From: Ruania zhangjianzhongii
Lineage (GTDB): Bacteria > Actinomycetota > Actinomycetes > Actinomycetales > Beutenbergiaceae
Reading direction: 5' to 3'
DNA: 64,000 bases
Assembly (NCBI RefSeq): GCF_008000995.1
Contig: NZ_CP042828.1
Location: forward strand, 1,488,001-1,552,000
The translations under genes were made by a program, and so were the position numbers. A model generated the notes under the pieces. The model saw nothing but the letters and a program-made list of their open reading frames with translations, ran no database searches and was not told the origin of the DNA. Position 1 is the stretch's first letter. Every line of letters starts with the position of its first letter. Positions 43,670 to 53,533 of this stretch are shown piece by piece.

Positions 43670-45157
43670 GTGAAGAGCGCCGTCGAGAACCTCGAGCCCA
43701 CCCGGGCAAAACTGACCGTTGAGGTGCCTCTGGACGAACTGCAGCCGAGCGTGGACCACGCGTACTCCCACATCGCTGAGCAGGTCAACGTCCCAGGCTT
43801 CCGCAAGGGCAAGGTGCCGCCCCGGATCATCGACCAGCGCGTCGGTAAAGGTGCAGTGATGGAGCACGCCGTGAACGACGCGCTGCCCGAGCTGTACCGC
43901 CAGGCGATCAGCGAGACCGAGCTCCGCCCGCTGGGCCAGCCGAACATCGAGGTCACCGCGGTCCCCGGGCTCAGCGAGGATGCCCCGGACCTGGTGTTCA
44001 CCGCTGAGATGGACGTGCGCCCGGACTTCACCCTGCCCGCCCTCGAAGAGATCACCCTCACCCTGGACGATGTGGACGTCACCGACGAGGACGTCCAGGA
44101 GCGGCTCACCTCGCTACGCGAGCGCTACGCCACGCTCGTGGGCGTGGAGCGAGCCGCTGCCGACGGCGACTTCGTCACCCTGGACCTGAGGGCCACCATC
44201 GGCGAGGAGGAGATCGACTCGGTCTCCGGCGTCTCCTACCAGATCGGCTCCGGGGACATGCTGGACGGCTTGGACGAGGCACTGACCGGGTTGGAGGCGA
44301 ACGAGACCACGACCTTCACTGCGCCACTGGCAGGTGGGGACCGGGCCGGTCAAGAGGCCGAGGTCACGGTCACTCCGACCGCGATCAAGGAGCAGGAACT
44401 GCCCGAGGTGGACGACGAGTTCGCCCAGACCGCTTCCGAGTTCGACACCGTGGCCGAGCTGGACGAGGACCTGCGCAAGCAGGTCTCCGACGCCAAGGAG
44501 AACAACCGCGCCGTCGCCGCCCGGGACCAGCTGCTCGAGCACCTGCTGGAGTCGACGGACTTCCCGCTGCCCACCGGTGTGATCGAGAACGAGGTGCACC
44601 AGCACCTGGAGAACGAAGGACGGCTCGAGGACGACGAGCACCGGGCCGAGGTCACCGAGGAGACCACCAAGGCGTTGCAGCGTCAGCTGCTGCTCGACAC
44701 GCTCGCCGAGCAGGTCACCGTCAACATCGAGCAGAACGAGCTGCTGGAGTTCCTGATGCGCACCGCGCAGCAGTACAACCAGGAGCCCAGCGAGTTCATC
44801 CAGCAGGTCAGCCAGAGCGGCCAGATCTCGCTGTTCGTTGCCGAGCTGACCCGGAACAAGGCACTGGCCGTCGCCCTGCGCCAGGTCAAGGTGGTCGACT
44901 CGACCGGCACCGAGGTTGACCTCAGCGCCTACATCGGCTCCGACGAGGAGGACGCTGCTGCCGCTGCCGCCCAGGAAGCCGCGGCAGCGGGCACCGGCGC
45001 CGGGACCGAGCAGGTCCTCGTCGAGGACGTCAGCGCCGCGAGCGCGGAGTCCGGTGAGTCGGGCGACAGCGCCGACTCTGCTGACAGCGCCGAGTCAGCC
45101 GAGAGCGCCGAGTCCGCGCCGAGCGCTGACAGTGCCGAGGATGCCGCCAAGGCCTGA
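43670..45157 (+). CDS. tig: Trigger factor (ribosome-associated chaperone/PPIase)
   Basis: 495 residues from GTG 43670. Ribosome-docking signature VPGFRKGKVPPRIIDQRVGK in the N-domain, a central PPIase domain around ADGDFVTLDLRATIG to PLAGGDRAGQEAEV, and a long helical C-domain. The final ~60 residues are a disordered Ala/Glu/Ser/Asp tail with repeated DSA/ESA units, longer than usual. It is upstream of clpP1P2 and clpX, the standard order. Confidence 0.96.
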   Translation: MKSAVENLEPTRAKLTVEVPLDELQPSVDHAYSHIAEQVNVPGFRKGKVPPRIIDQRVGKGAVMEHAVNDALPELYRQAISETELRPLGQPNIEVTAVPGLSEDAPDLVFTAEMDVRPDFTLPALEEITLTLDDVDVTDEDVQERLTSLRERYATLVGVERAAADGDFVTLDLRATIGEEEIDSVSGVSYQIGSGDMLDGLDEALTGLEANETTTFTAPLAGGDRAGQEAEVTVTPTAIKEQELPEVDDEFAQTASEFDTVAELDEDLRKQVSDAKENNRAVAARDQLLEHLLESTDFPLPTGVIENEVHQHLENEGRLEDDEHRAEVTEETTKALQRQLLLDTLAEQVTVNIEQNELLEFLMRTAQQYNQEPSEFIQQVSQSGQISLFVAELTRNKALAVALRQVKVVDSTGTEVDLSAYIGSDEEDAAAAAAQEAAAAGTGAGTEQVLVEDVSAASAESGESGDSADSADSAESAESAESAPSADSAEDAAKA

Positions 45158-45207
45158 GCCGTACCTGCTGATGCCTCCCGAGGGAGTGCGACGGCGTCCC
45201 GTGGCCC

Positions 45208-45245
45208 GAACGCCCCTGCCTCACCACATCGAGGCGGGGGCGTTC
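45208..45245 (+). terminator. Terminator after tig
   Basis: GAACGCCCC-t-GCCTC pairs with GAGGC-g-GGGGCGTTC (45208-45222 with 45231-45245) around an 8-nt loop. It separates tig from the clpP1P2 unit. Confidence 0.65.
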
Positions 45246-45312
45246 GCCCCTCCCCGGTGCACTAGTGCTGCCCCGGCGAGTCCCGCCGTCGCCAGGCGCT
45301 GGAACGACTCCG

Positions 45313-45331
45313 GCTGCGCCGTCAGCGAAAC
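45313..45331 (+). promoter_or_regulatory. Candidate ClgR box upstream of clpP1P2
   Basis: CTGCGCCGTCAGCGAAAC contains CGC-N5-GCG with a flanking AA, close to the ClgR consensus CGCYNANRGCGWW except at the central A. It lies about 90 bp before the clpP1 start. Assignment is by eye. Confidence 0.4.
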
Positions 45332-45422
45332 CAGCGGGAGCCGGGCAGATCTGGCCCGGCGGCGGCGTTAGTGTCAAGCACAGGACCCACCAAGTCATTA
45401 CCCGACGATCAGGAGCACACAC

Positions 45423-46043
45423 GTGAGTGAGTTTCCGCAGTCCGCCGCCGGCGACACCCCAGGGCTTGCCCTGGGTGACCACATCTACAGCCGGCTGCTC
45501 AAGGAACGCATCATCTGGCTGGGCTCGGAGGTCCGCGACGAGAACGCGAACCAGATCTGCGCGCAGATGCTGCTGCTCGCCGCCGAAGATCCCGACCGGG
45601 ACATCTGGCTGTACATCAACTCCCCGGGCGGTTCGGTGACCGCGGGCATGGCGATCTACGACACCATGCAGTACGTCGCGCCGGATGTGGCCACCGTGGG
45701 CATGGGGATGGCCGCCTCGATGGGGCAGTTCTTGCTCGCCTCCGGCGCAAAGGGCAAGCGCTACGCCACCCCGCACGCACGAGTGATGATGCACCAGCCC
45801 TCCGGCGGCATCGGCGGCACCGCCTCCGACATCAAGATCAACGCCGAGCTGATCCTGCACATGAAGAAGCAGATGGCCGAGCTGACCGCCGAGCAGACCG
45901 GCCGCAGCGTGGAAGAGATCAACCGGGACGCCGACCGGGACCGGTGGTTCACCGCCGCCCAGGCCCTGGAGTACGGGTTCATCGACCACGTGGTGACCGA
46001 AGCGACCGCTGTTGCCGGCGGTGGCGGCACCAAGAAGTCCTGA
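45423..46043 (+). CDS. clpP1: ATP-dependent Clp protease proteolytic subunit 1
   Basis: 206 residues. [39 protein letters not shown] (Ser), [11 protein letters not shown] (His) and [22 protein letters not shown] (Asp) are complete. In actinobacteria ClpP1 and ClpP2 form a hetero-tetradecamer driven by ClpX or ClpC1. The clpP2 gene follows after 29 nt. Confidence 0.97.
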   Translation: MSEFPQSAAGDTPGLALGDHIYSRLLKERIIWLGSEVRDENANQICAQMLLLAAEDPDRDIWLYINSPGGSVTAGMAIYDTMQYVAPDVATVGMGMAASMGQFLLASGAKGKRYATPHARVMMHQPSGGIGGTASDIKINAELILHMKKQMAELTAEQTGRSVEEINRDADRDRWFTAAQALEYGFIDHVVTEATAVAGGGGTKKS

Positions 46044-46072
46044 CCGCCGAGCACCGAAGAGGAGCAACAAAC

Positions 46073-46741
46073 GTGAACTTTTCCCCCCAGGCTTTCGGCG
46101 GCCGGGCCGGTAGCGCCCCCTCGGCCCGGTACGTGTTGCCGCAGTTCGAGGAGCGCACCCCCTACGGCTTCAAGCGCCAGGACCCGTACACCAAGCTGTT
46201 CGAGGATCGGATCATCTTCCTCGGTGTGCAGGTGGACGACGCCTCGGCCGACGACATCATGGCCCAGCTGCTGGTGCTGGAGAGCCAAGACCCGGACCAG
46301 GACATCACCCTCTACATCAACTCCCCGGGTGGGTCCTTCACGGCGATGACCGCGATCTACGACACCATGCAGTACATCCGACCGCAGATCCAGACCGTCT
46401 GCCTCGGCCAGGCCGCCTCCGCTGCGGCCGTGCTGCTGGCTGCCGGTACCCCCGGGAAGCGGCTCGCGCTGCCCAACGCCCGCGTGCTGATCCACCAGCC
46501 GGCCCTCGAAGGCGGCTACGCGCAGGCTTCGGACATCGAGATCCACGCTAACGAGGTGATGCGGATGCGGGAGTGGTTGGAGACCACGATCGCCCGGCAC
46601 AGCTCGACCAAGCTCGAGCAGGTCCGCCAGGACATCGAGCGGGACAAGATCCTCTCCGCCGAGCAGGCCAAGTCCTACGGCCTGGTCGACCAGGTGCTGG
46701 AGAGCCGCAAGGCGCCCGCGGAGCTACCGAAGGGCTCCTGA
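46073..46741 (+). CDS. clpP2: ATP-dependent Clp protease proteolytic subunit 2
   Basis: 222 residues from GTG 46073 behind GAGGAG. An N-terminal extension (~25 aa, [16 protein letters not shown]) typical of ClpP2 precedes the fold. Triad: [20 protein letters not shown] (Ser), [10 protein letters not shown] (His), [22 protein letters not shown] (Asp). It pairs with ClpP1 encoded just upstream. Confidence 0.97.
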   Translation: MNFSPQAFGGRAGSAPSARYVLPQFEERTPYGFKRQDPYTKLFEDRIIFLGVQVDDASADDIMAQLLVLESQDPDQDITLYINSPGGSFTAMTAIYDTMQYIRPQIQTVCLGQAASAAAVLLAAGTPGKRLALPNARVLIHQPALEGGYAQASDIEIHANEVMRMREWLETTIARHSSTKLEQVRQDIERDKILSAEQAKSYGLVDQVLESRKAPAELPKGS

Positions 46742-46753
46742 ACCCGCTGTACC

Positions 46754-46785
46754 CAGGGGTGGTCCGCAACTGCGGGCCACCCCTG
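46754..46785 (+). terminator. Terminator after clpP2
   Basis: CAGGGGTGG (46754-46762) pairs with CCACCCCTG (46777-46785); inner CGCA/TGCG extends the stem. It separates clpP2 from clpX, which should have its own promoter in the following 200 bp. Confidence 0.65.
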
Positions 46786-46982
46786 CGTGCATCGTCGACG
46801 GAAGGACGACACGCCCCCGCTAGGTCGATATCCCCCTCGTCGGCGACGTATCGTTGATGGTGGTGCGTCCGCCGCACCGGCAGGAGAACCCGTAGGAATT
46901 CCAGTGGTCGCCACCGCCCGGATGACGCAGAATGACCAGACGGCCACGTTGTCCCAGCATGACGGCAGAGAGGTGAGACGAG

Positions 46983-48266
46983 ATGGCCCGAGTGGGTGAA
47001 GGCGCCGATCTGCTTAAGTGCTCGTTCTGTGGCAAGAGCCAGAAGCAGGTCGTCAAGCTCATCGCAGGACCCGGTGTGTACATCTGCGACGAGTGCATCG
47101 ACCTGTGCAACGAGATCATCGAAGAGGAGCTCGCGGAGGCGAATGAGCTCGGGCTGGTGGACCTGCCCAAGCCGCGCGAGATCTTTGACTTCCTTGAGGA
47201 GTACATCATCGGCCAGGACCCGGCGAAGAAGTCGCTGGCGGTCGCCGTCTATAACCACTACAAGCGAGTCCAGGCCGGTCCGGCCGCTGCTTCCACCACC
47301 GGCGAGGACGCCGATGTCGAACTCGCCAAGTCAAACATCCTGCTGATCGGTCCCACCGGCTGCGGGAAGACGTACCTGGCACAGACCCTCGCCAGGATGT
47401 TGAACGTCCCGTTCGCCATCGCCGACGCCACGGCGCTCACCGAGGCCGGCTATGTGGGTGAGGATGTGGAGAACATCCTGCTCAAGCTCATCCAGGCCGC
47501 GGACTTCGACGTGAAGAAGGCCGAGACCGGGATCATCTACATCGACGAGATCGACAAGATCGCCCGGAAGAGTGAGAACCCGTCGATCACCCGGGATGTC
47601 TCCGGTGAAGGGGTGCAGCAGGCGCTGCTGAAGATCCTCGAGGGCACTCAGGCTTCCGTGCCGCCGCAGGGCGGGCGCAAGCACCCGCATCAGGAGTTCA
47701 TCACGATCGACACCACGAACGTGCTGTTCATCGTGGCCGGTGCGTTCGCCGGGCTGGACGAGATCATCTCCTCGCGTGCGGGGCGCCGTGGCATCGGCTT
47801 CGGTGCACCGCTCAAGGAGGCTGAGCAGGCCGATGTGATCGAGGACGTGATGCCGGAGGATCTGCTGAAGTTCGGGCTGATCCCGGAGTTCATCGGACGA
47901 CTGCCCGTGCTCACCACTGTCTCCCCGTTGGACGCACCCGCGCTGGTGCGGATCCTCACGGAGCCGAAGAACGCGCTGATCAAGCAGTACGAGCGGATGT
48001 TCGAGATCGACGGCGTCGAGCTGGAGTTCACTGACGATGCCGTGGAGGCCGTGGCCGACCAGGCGATCCTGCGCGGTACCGGGGCTCGTGGCCTGCGGGC
48101 GATCATGGAGGAAGTCCTCCAGCCGGTGATGTTCGATGTGCCTAGCCGCGAGGACATCGCGCGGGTGGTCATCACCCGTGAGGTAGTGCTGGAGAACGTG
48201 AACCCGACACTGGTTCCGCGCGAGGCTCCCCGGAACAAGCGGACGCCTCGGGAGAAGAGCGCCTGA
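46983..48266 (+). CDS. clpX: ATP-dependent Clp protease ATP-binding subunit ClpX
   Basis: 427 residues. N-terminal zinc-binding domain [11 protein letters not shown]...CDECIDLC, Walker [12 protein letters not shown], pore loop GYVGEDVEN, Walker [12 protein letters not shown], the IGF-type ClpP-docking loop in RRGIGFGAP and sensor-2 [13 protein letters not shown]. ClpX unfolds substrates, including ssrA-tagged proteins, and feeds ClpP1P2. Confidence 0.98.
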   Translation: MARVGEGADLLKCSFCGKSQKQVVKLIAGPGVYICDECIDLCNEIIEEELAEANELGLVDLPKPREIFDFLEEYIIGQDPAKKSLAVAVYNHYKRVQAGPAAASTTGEDADVELAKSNILLIGPTGCGKTYLAQTLARMLNVPFAIADATALTEAGYVGEDVENILLKLIQAADFDVKKAETGIIYIDEIDKIARKSENPSITRDVSGEGVQQALLKILEGTQASVPPQGGRKHPHQEFITIDTTNVLFIVAGAFAGLDEIISSRAGRRGIGFGAPLKEAEQADVIEDVMPEDLLKFGLIPEFIGRLPVLTTVSPLDAPALVRILTEPKNALIKQYERMFEIDGVELEFTDDAVEAVADQAILRGTGARGLRAIMEEVLQPVMFDVPSREDIARVVITREVVLENVNPTLVPREAPRNKRTPREKSA

Positions 48267-48340
48267 CCAGGTAGCGGATGCCCGCCCGCTGTAGCAGGGT
48301 GGGAGAGACCAAGCACCCGAACAGGAAGCGATGGTCTGCC

Positions 48341-49531
48341 GTGCACGTTCCCGTACCTGATCTGCCGGCGGATGCGCCGGTGCTGACCGTGATCCTCGAC
48401 GCGACCTCAGGCGCCGACTCCCGCGACACGACGGTGCTGCACCGGTGGTCGGACCTGCGCCGTGCGCTCACCCCGGAAGGGGTCGACGCCGTCCCGTCAG
48501 TGGATTGCGACGCCGTCACCGAGGCTCTGGGCGTCCCGGTCCACGTGCGTGGTGAGTTCGGCCGCGTCCTCGTCGCCGCCGGTGGTGAGGTGGTCCTGGA
48601 CCGCCTCCTCCCGGAGCCGCCCCGGGCGGATCGCGCTGTGGTCAGCGACCGTCCGCATGCCTTCGCGCTCGCGAGGGCCGCCGATGCCACGGTGCGGTAC
48701 CTGCTGGTCACCGTGGACCGAGCCGGTGCGGACTTCGCTCTCTACGACGCGCCGGCCGGGCTGACCGGTGAGGTGGAGGAGTCCCGGACGGTGGAGGGTG
48801 GGCACGACGCTCTGACCAAGCCGAACCTGGGTCCGCTCGGTCACAAGCGCATCGACAACCGCGCCGAGGACTCGTGGGAGCGCAACGCCGAGGCGGTGGC
48901 CACCGAACTGGAACGGATCTACACCGCACGCGGCCCGGAGCTGGTGCTGCTGACCGGCGACCTGCGCGCAGTGGCGTTGGTGCGGGAAGAGCTCGGCCGG
49001 CCGGTACGCGAGAAGGTGGTGGAGATCTCCGGTGGCGGGCGAGCCGAGGGGGTGAACGCTCGGGCTCTGCGGGACCAGGTCGCGGCGGCGCAGACCGAGC
49101 TGCGCAGCCGCCGCCGCACGTCGACCGTGGAGAAGTTCCGCCAGGAAGCCGGCCGGGACGGGGCTGCAGTATCCGGTGCCGAGGCAGTGCTGGACGTGCT
49201 GCGCAAGGGGCAGGTGGCGGAGTTGATGCTGGCACCGGACGTTGCCGGGCCGCCGAGCCGGCTCGCGAAGCGGTCGTTGTGGATCGGTCCCGGGTCGTTG
49301 GAGCTGGCACGCGATGCCGAGGACCTGCACAGCCTCGGTGTGCAGAACCCTCGCGAGGTCCGAGCCGACCTTGCCATCGGCCGAGCGGTGCTGGAACAGG
49401 GCGCCGGGATCACCATTGCCGAGGAGATGGACGCCGTACCGGACGGCGTCGGCGCGCTGCTCCGGTGGCACGACTCCGGCACGCCCGGAGAGCACGCTCT
49501 CGCTGGGAGTGCAGACAGCCGGCGGGTCTAG
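48341..49531 (+). CDS. Vms1/ANKZF1-like (Rv2629-type) peptidyl-tRNA hydrolase/release-factor-fold protein
   Basis: 396 residues from GTG 48341 (AGGAAG 13 nt upstream). It resembles Mycobacterium Rv2629 in layout: an N-terminal region with VVSDRPHAF, a central release-factor-like domain (ELVLLTGDLRAVALVREEL) and the terminal DGVGALLRWHDS. The eRF1/Vms1 superfamily releases nascent chains from tRNA on stalled ribosomes; here this is inferred. No GGQ is present, as in other Rv2629-like proteins. Placed right after clpX. Confidence 0.72.
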   Translation: MHVPVPDLPADAPVLTVILDATSGADSRDTTVLHRWSDLRRALTPEGVDAVPSVDCDAVTEALGVPVHVRGEFGRVLVAAGGEVVLDRLLPEPPRADRAVVSDRPHAFALARAADATVRYLLVTVDRAGADFALYDAPAGLTGEVEESRTVEGGHDALTKPNLGPLGHKRIDNRAEDSWERNAEAVATELERIYTARGPELVLLTGDLRAVALVREELGRPVREKVVEISGGGRAEGVNARALRDQVAAAQTELRSRRRTSTVEKFRQEAGRDGAAVSGAEAVLDVLRKGQVAELMLAPDVAGPPSRLAKRSLWIGPGSLELARDAEDLHSLGVQNPREVRADLAIGRAVLEQGAGITIAEEMDAVPDGVGALLRWHDSGTPGEHALAGSADSRRV

Positions 49532-50865
49532 ACCACCCGCACGATGGTCGCGGCTTCGGCGGCCAGCAGACGATGCAGGTCGGTCAGGAACATCTCTGCG
49601 ACAGCCCGCTGTGGTTCGGTGGGCGTCTGCCGGAACTCATAGCGGGCAGCGACGACTCCACAGGCAGCCCAGAGGTTCGGTGCGGTGAGAGCACGGACAG
49701 AGACCTCCGCCGTCAGCGGAGAGAGAGCACGGTCGAGTTGCCCCGGCCACTGGATCGACTCCCCGCGCGGGACGTCGGTGCTGGTGCCACGGAGCCGTAG
49801 GTGAGAGCGCAGACGGTGCCGGTGGCAGAACGTGGCAGCCTCCTCGGTGGTCAGCCGCACGCGGGCGAGCAGGCCGGCCCGCAGCAGGGAGGCGATCCAT
49901 GGCTCCGGTTCGGCCACCTGCAGCGCCCGGGCTGCCGTGGTGGTCTCCTCCGGACCCCAGGGCCGCGCCCCGGCCGTCGCAGTGTCCGCACGAGTACTGT
50001 GCGCCGCCTGCCAGACCCGGTACTCCTGCTCGCCGACGTGGTGCTGGTCGATGCCATCATCGATCCGGGCGGTTGCCCACTCCGGCATCTTCCCTCCCCC
50101 CTGGACCACCGAGCCGATGGGCAGCAGCAGCTCGGGCCTCGGCTCCCAGCCCGGGAACGTCGTCTCGGCGTGATTGTCCTCATGGGTGTCCGTCGGGGCA
50201 GTGGAGGCAGGCGTGAGATGGCGGAGCACCACGCTCAGATCCCGGATCTCGGGGTCGTCGCCGAGCGTCGCGATGGCGCCGTCGTGGAAGTTGACCGCGT
50301 TGGCGTCGAGCTGGTGCATCTGCTCGGCGGGACCGTAGTTCAGGAAGCCCAGGGTTCGCCCATCGGCGGTGACGTGCTCAGCGTTGCTCAACGTGTGGTT
50401 CGTCCACACGGCCCACGCCGGGTCGAATGCTCCGACGAGCACGCGCAGCAGCGCCTGGGCGGTGGCAGCGCTGCGTAGCGTGTTACTGCGACGGGGTGGA
50501 TAGACGGCGCAGGTGCTGATCGCCCGGTCGTTGACCTGACCGGCGGAGACCTTGACTTGCAGCCCTGGCACCCCGACCGCGTTGAGGTACAGCAGATAGC
50601 CAGCCGCCTCGATGTGCACGGGCGGCTTCTGGGAGTCCTTGATCGCACCCGCGGTCACGAACTTGGCTAAGCCGGCGACATCGTCGCCAGCGACCACAGT
50701 CTTCGGCCGCTGCCGCTTCCAGCCGTTGATCGCCGGCTCGTGTTCGCTGATCGCGCTGAGCAGCACGGAGAGGCGCGTCGCGATCTCCTCCGGCGTCCAA
50801 GGCCGGGCCGGCCAGGCACCGGCCAGGGCCAGACCGTGCGGATCGAGGAGCAGGACTGCGGACAT
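49528..50865 (-). CDS. Hypothetical protein, no recognised domain
   Basis: 445 residues from ATG 50865 behind AAGGG. The N-terminal ~200 residues (RPWTPEEIATRLSVLLSAI, GYLLYLNAVGVPGLQVKVSA) loosely recall Imm52-type immunity proteins; the remainder includes a conserved-looking Trp/His-rich middle and a helical C-terminus. No signal peptide or membrane segment. It shares a CTAG tetranucleotide (49528-49531) with the convergent gene, so both stop codons overlap. No toxin gene is adjacent. Confidence 0.6.
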   Translation of the reverse strand: MSAVLLLDPHGLALAGAWPARPWTPEEIATRLSVLLSAISEHEPAINGWKRQRPKTVVAGDDVAGLAKFVTAGAIKDSQKPPVHIEAAGYLLYLNAVGVPGLQVKVSAGQVNDRAISTCAVYPPRRSNTLRSAATAQALLRVLVGAFDPAWAVWTNHTLSNAEHVTADGRTLGFLNYGPAEQMHQLDANAVNFHDGAIATLGDDPEIRDLSVVLRHLTPASTAPTDTHEDNHAETTFPGWEPRPELLLPIGSVVQGGGKMPEWATARIDDGIDQHHVGEQEYRVWQAAHSTRADTATAGARPWGPEETTTAARALQVAEPEPWIASLLRAGLLARVRLTTEEAATFCHRHRLRSHLRLRGTSTDVPRGESIQWPGQLDRALSPLTAEVSVRALTAPNLWAACGVVAARYEFRQTPTEPQRAVAEMFLTDLHRLLAAEAATIVRVV

Positions 50866-50958
50866 GTGCACCCTTCATCAGACCTGTGTCAGCCTATTGG
50901 GCGTCCACCGGATGATCGCCGGCGGCGCGGCCCGATCGGTGTCACCTAGGATCTCCCC

Positions 50959-51324
50959 ATGACTGAGGGAACCGACCGCGGTGTACCTGCCGAGCTGCTT
51001 CGGATGCGGGGCAGCATCGACAACATCGACGCCGCGCTCATCCATCTGCTCGCCGAGCGGTTCAAGTGCACCCAGCTGGTGGGGCGGCTGAAGGCGGAGG
51101 AGGGGCTCCCGCCGTCGGACCCGGCGCGGGAGGAACGCCAGATCGCGCGCCTGCGCGTGCTGGCCGAGGAGTCGGGGCTCGACCCGGTGTTCGCGGAGAA
51201 GTTCCTCGCGTTCATCGTCGCTGAGGTGATCCGCCACCACGAGGACATCGCGACGACCAGGAACGCTCAGTCGGGGCGTATCGACGGCGAGCAGCGGGGC
51301 GCTCAGCGGGTCGATGGCGAGTAG
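50959..51324 (+). CDS. Chorismate mutase, AroQ type
   Basis: 121 residues. LRMRGSIDNIDAALIHLLAERF (first helix with the catalytic Arg), VGRLKAEEGLPPSDPAREERQIARL (Lys/Arg) and FAEKFLAFIVAEVIRHH are the AroQ helices. It converts chorismate to prephenate. The last ~20 residues (GRIDGEQRGAQRVDGE) are encoded by a 30-bp tandem repeat that also provides the stop codon, so the C-terminus was created by repeat expansion. Confidence 0.92.
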   Translation: MTEGTDRGVPAELLRMRGSIDNIDAALIHLLAERFKCTQLVGRLKAEEGLPPSDPAREERQIARLRVLAEESGLDPVFAEKFLAFIVAEVIRHHEDIATTRNAQSGRIDGEQRGAQRVDGE

Positions 51325-51410
51325 CGACGCGCTCAGCGGGTCGACGGCGAGCAGCGACGCGCGCGGCGGGTCGATGGCGAGTAGCGACGCGCGCGGCGGG
51401 TCGACGGTAC
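51271..51410. repeat. 30-bp tandem repeat over the chorismate mutase 3' end
   Basis: About 4.6 copies with starts at 51271, 51301, 51331, 51361 and 51391, of the type GCGGGTCGAYGGCGAGYAGC plus ten variable bases. Copies alternate GAGCAG and GAGTAG; the first TAG is the gene's stop. Confidence 0.85.
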
Positions 51411-51415
51411 CGTCA

Positions 51416-51471
51416 GCCTGCGGGCCTGCGGGCCTGCGGGCCTGCGGGCCTGCGGGCCTGCGCGCCTGCGG
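51416..51471. repeat. 8-bp microsatellite GCCTGCGG, seven copies
   Basis: Seven contiguous units with one substitution (unit 6 ends GC). It lies directly after the 30-bp array in the gap between chorismate mutase and the HNH gene. Confidence 0.9.
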
Positions 51472-51585
51472 GTCCAGGTGCGATGACGGTCACTGGTGCC
51501 GGCACCGCGGTGAGTCCTACCAGCCCGCCACCCAGACACGCCGAATGCCCCGCACGTGGCACGCGCGGGGTCCGGGGCGGGAGGG

Positions 51586-53295
51586 TCAGAACGGGGGCGG
51601 GTCGCCCGGTGACTCCGGTGTCACCCGTTCGGTGCTGGCCGTCTCCAGATCTCTCGGAGCAGCGCCGGCGACAGACGGCACTGCCCACGGTGGCGGCTCG
51701 ACGAGCTCCTTCGCGGCGGCATGCGCACAGACTTCCCCGACGGCTGGGACACGGAACGTTCCGCGGCCGTCCACCAGGTAGCGGTCACCGGCCGATGAGT
51801 ACCAAAGGTAGGTGCCCGGCGTGACCATCACGTATGACCAGCCAGCATGGGTCTTCGCCCGGTGATGCCGCCGACACAACGGCGCCAGGTTGCACCCGCA
51901 GGTGGGCCCGCCCTCGTCGAACGGCACGATGTGGTCCAGATCGGCCCGTCGCGAGCTCCGCGTGCAGGACGGGAACACGCACTGCGCGTCCCGGACAGTC
52001 ACCTGGGTACGCATCGAGGCGGGAACCTCGTACTTCTCGACCGGGTGGTGCCCGGCCAGATCGATCACTGGGAGCACAGTCACGCGGGCCCCGGGGCTTG
52101 CGCACCAGCGGCGAATCTGTTCCGCCGACACTGGTGTTCGGGTGTTCGCACAGCGACCGAGGCCGCCGAGCCCGCCGAGCCCGCCGAGCCCGCCGAGCCC
52201 GCCGAGCCCGCCGAGCCCGCCGAGCGGGGTCAGTTCCTCCGCATTCAGGTGCAGGATGAGCTGCATCCGACGGCCGGCAGGCTCCACCGGCGGGCTCGGC
52301 AGCACCGTCTCGCCACCTGGCCCACCCGAGGCATCCGGGTCATCGGCGAGCGCGCTAGGGATATCCGGCGCACCGCTTGCCGCGTGCTGGGAAGCGGGGT
52401 CGCCTGCGGGGGCGACGCCGCTGCCGGTCGCCTCACCGGCCGGGATCGGCAGTGACTGATCTTGCCGAGCGATCTCGCCCAGTGCCCGGGCCCGCCGCAC
52501 GTCGAGGCCCTCCTCGGAGCCGCAGGTGCGCAACTGGGCAGCTCTGGCAGCCACTGCCGCATCCAGATCCAGGGCATCGGCAGTGTCGAGCAGCCCATCG
52601 ACAGGCACGACACCGTCGGAACCGGGCCGTTGCGGATCTGCCAGGTCGCCGAAGTGGAACGTGAAGTGCTGCCCATCCGCGGCCAGGCGGCGCTCGGCCT
52701 CAGCCGCCTCGGGGTCGAACCGGTGCAGCGCCGCGGAGACCGCCCGCCGCACCTGCGCGCCAGAGCACGACCCGATCACCGGTGCGAGCTGGGCATCCAC
52801 CCACGCTGCGCCGTCGGCGGGAAGGCGCATGGTGCTCCGGGCGACCTCCCGTGCCCGCCACAACCGCACCTCGCCACACCGGACCCGCTCCCACAGACAC
52901 GGCAGCCGGAAGCCGAGTTCGGTCACCTCGCCCACGTACCCGCGCGCCGCGTCCAGAGACATGGACAGGGTGGTCGCGAGCTCACAGAAAGCCAGGTCCC
53001 ACACCATCGGTGCTCCCGGGCCGGCGAGACGCATCGGCGCCTGGAGCCCGGGCAGGGCGGGCCGGACCACCCCCTCGTCGAGCTCGATCACCTGCTCGGC
53101 CAGGGTGCTGTCGGATGCGGTGAGGCGCTCAGCGATGCGATGCCCGCGTACCCAGTCGGTCACCAGGCTCGCCGCTTCGACCTCCCAAGCGGTCGTCGCC
53201 TCACGTGCGGCAACCAGCGAGCGCAGCACACCCTCCTTGGGCCCGCGGCGCAGCGGCGGCTGCGGGGCGGGTGCCGGGAGTGCTGTGGTCGTCAT
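51586..53295 (-). CDS. DUF222/HNH endonuclease-domain protein
   Basis: 569 residues from ATG 53295. The long N-terminal DUF222 domain ([33 protein letters not shown]) is followed by a Pro/Gly linker, seven tandem Gly-Gly-Leu triplets encoded by a 9-bp repeat (52165-52226), and a C-terminal HNH module with [38 protein letters not shown]. Such proteins are multicopy in actinobacteria, sometimes linked to 13E12 repeat elements; function unknown. Confidence 0.9.
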   Translation of the reverse strand: MTTTALPAPAPQPPLRRGPKEGVLRSLVAAREATTAWEVEAASLVTDWVRGHRIAERLTASDSTLAEQVIELDEGVVRPALPGLQAPMRLAGPGAPMVWDLAFCELATTLSMSLDAARGYVGEVTELGFRLPCLWERVRCGEVRLWRAREVARSTMRLPADGAAWVDAQLAPVIGSCSGAQVRRAVSAALHRFDPEAAEAERRLAADGQHFTFHFGDLADPQRPGSDGVVPVDGLLDTADALDLDAAVAARAAQLRTCGSEEGLDVRRARALGEIARQDQSLPIPAGEATGSGVAPAGDPASQHAASGAPDIPSALADDPDASGGPGGETVLPSPPVEPAGRRMQLILHLNAEELTPLGGLGGLGGLGGLGGLGGLGGLGRCANTRTPVSAEQIRRWCASPGARVTVLPVIDLAGHHPVEKYEVPASMRTQVTVRDAQCVFPSCTRSSRRADLDHIVPFDEGGPTCGCNLAPLCRRHHRAKTHAGWSYVMVTPGTYLWYSSAGDRYLVDGRGTFRVPAVGEVCAHAAAKELVEPPPWAVPSVAGAAPRDLETASTERVTPESPGDPPPF

Positions 53296-53533
53296 GAGTC
53301 CACTCAACCATCGACCACTGACACGCGAGATCGTGCCGGGGAGGGCTGTGGACAACCTGGCAACAGTGATCGGAGCACCTGCCTACGGTGCGTACCGGTG
53401 GGTGCCCCCGTGGTCTCAGTGGGTACTCGTGGTCGCCGCCTGCGGCCTCGATAGAACCCGTGGTCGCCTCGGGGCGGTCTGGGGCCGTAGATTGAGCGGA
53501 AGTCCAACGATCGACGACCTGGAGAGTGCCCGC

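Noticed and set aside
51271-51471. Repeat arrays considered as a replication origin iteron set
   Set aside because: No replication protein gene, DnaA boxes or AT-rich segment nearby; the units overlap a coding end.
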